Origin: Helicoverpa zea
Taxonomy: Eukaryota > Arthropoda > Insecta > Lepidoptera > Noctuidae
Reading direction: 5' to 3'
Length of the DNA: 64,000 bases
Assembly (NCBI RefSeq): GCF_022581195.2
Contig: NC_061475.1
Span: forward strand, 8,804,001-8,868,000
The position numbers were made by a program, and so were the translations under genes. The notes under the pieces are model-generated. The model did no database searches. It had not been told where the DNA came from and saw nothing but the letters and a program-made list of their open reading frames with translations. This document shows, piece by piece, positions 63,120-64,000 of the stretch (the first letter of the stretch is position 1; each line of letters begins with the position of its first letter).

Positions 63120-64000
63120 GCTCGATTATAAATTTTCGCCTTCCGTGACTGGCCATCACACTGTCAGTGTTTTGACAGTAGGTAGCGGATTTTCGTCAAA
63201 ACTGAGAAAATACGCGCGACGCATTCCGAGCGACAAAGGACAATGGGCACAAATATATGGGACCTGGTATACCCCACCAATAGGAATGTCATATATATCA
63301 TTGGATAGGCCTTTTTATGTAGAACAATATTTATTATGACAGCTTTGCTGAAATGTTTGTCCGTTCTGAGATATAGATCAAAAACTGTGCAAAAGTTAGA
63401 ACTAAGTAATCTATTGATAGGTACCTCAAGTTTTTAAAGGAAAATCTAAGTACTAATAACTTTAAGTCTTGTAAGTACTACTGTGCCCGTTAGGATCCAT
63501 AATTGTTACTATTATGTAGCATTTCAACCTTTTATTGTACCAAAACTGGATGTTGGGCGTAGTGAGAAACCGCACCAATAGGAAAGTCATACATATCATT
63601 GGATAGGTCTTTTTAACTGGAACAACATTTACTATGACAGCTTTGTTCTATTGTTTGTCCGTTCTGAGATATAGATAACAAACAATCTTAAAACTGATGC
63701 TAATCAATACTGTAATCTGATTTTCTTTCATACAAGACTTACACTTAGTAGTTCTTAGATTTTCCTTTAAAAACTTGAGTTATCAATAGATTACTTAGTT
63801 CTAACTTTTGCACAGTTTTTGATCTATATCTCAGAACGGACAAACATTTCAGCAAAGCTGTCATAGTAAATATTGTTCTACATAAAAAGGCCTATCCAAT
63901 GATATATATGACATTGCTATTGGTGGGGTATACCAATCTGCCCATTGTCCTTGTTTGCTGACATTGTTATTCACCCGAATGAGCGAGCGATGTCACTCGG
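63120..64000. repeat. Inverted/direct repeat cluster reaching the window edge
   Basis: A block with 'atcattggataggcctttt', 'atgacagctttgct' and 'gtttgtccgttctgagatat' occurs at about 63232-63480 (plus), again in diverged form at 63565-63690 (plus), and inverted at 63735-63955. No coding capacity seen; the element may continue beyond the edge. Confidence 0.75.

Overview
The window looks like nuclear DNA of a moth (Lepidoptera): an AT-rich background, small exons with GT-AG introns, short TATA-driven secreted-protein genes, and a dense load of insect repeats (a tRNA-derived SINE, CR1/jockey-like LINE 3' ends, a Tc1-type transposon, a DIRS-type retroelement and several fold-back MITEs). No prokaryotic gene organisation is present. 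Species is not identifiable from the sequence alone.

Every gene I can support lies on the minus strand. From right to left they are: (1) CPSF1/CPSF160, the large WD40-type scaffold of the pre-mRNA cleavage and polyadenylation specificity factor, represented by 19 exons between 62835 and 37722; its N-terminal part lies beyond the right edge. (2) A three-exon gene for a secreted, cuticle-like protein rich in V/P/K repeats (29905 to 19581), with a clear TATA box and a split signal peptide. (3) A type II membrane protein exon with an acidic Thr-rich stem (16858-15959), ending in a splice donor. (4) An intronless secreted Thr/Asn-rich protein (13257-12388). (5) Four exons of a trypsin-like serine protease homologue (4720 to 319) whose catalytic His is Arg; its C-terminus lies beyond the left edge. 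The membrane exon is in the right phase to splice onto the protease-like exons, which would place gene 4 inside an intron of that gene.

The standout region is CPSF1. Three of its exons carry tandem duplications that include the exon 3' end and its 5' splice site: a 96-bp unit x9 at 40614-41450 that stays in frame and open throughout; a 91-bp unit x7 at 52060-52660 in which only the first donor keeps the frame; and a 173-175-bp series at 41885-42338 in which a 117-bp mini-exon with its own acceptor and donor is repeated. One of these mini-exon copies encodes exactly the same 39 residues as the main exon while differing at nine codons, all synonymously.

CPSF1 introns also hold an intact Tc1-like transposon (46976-48601, perfect 30-bp TIRs, TA duplication) 32 bp from a splice donor; a decayed DIRS-type tyrosine-recombinase retroelement (about 53735-60545) with inverted termini and internal 98-bp and 108-bp arrays; a roughly 117-bp satellite array carrying YY1/Pho-like GCCGCCATCTTGG motifs; and long, almost perfect hairpins. 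The 30-37.5 kb stretch between CPSF1 and the cuticle-like gene contains only repeats as far as I can see.
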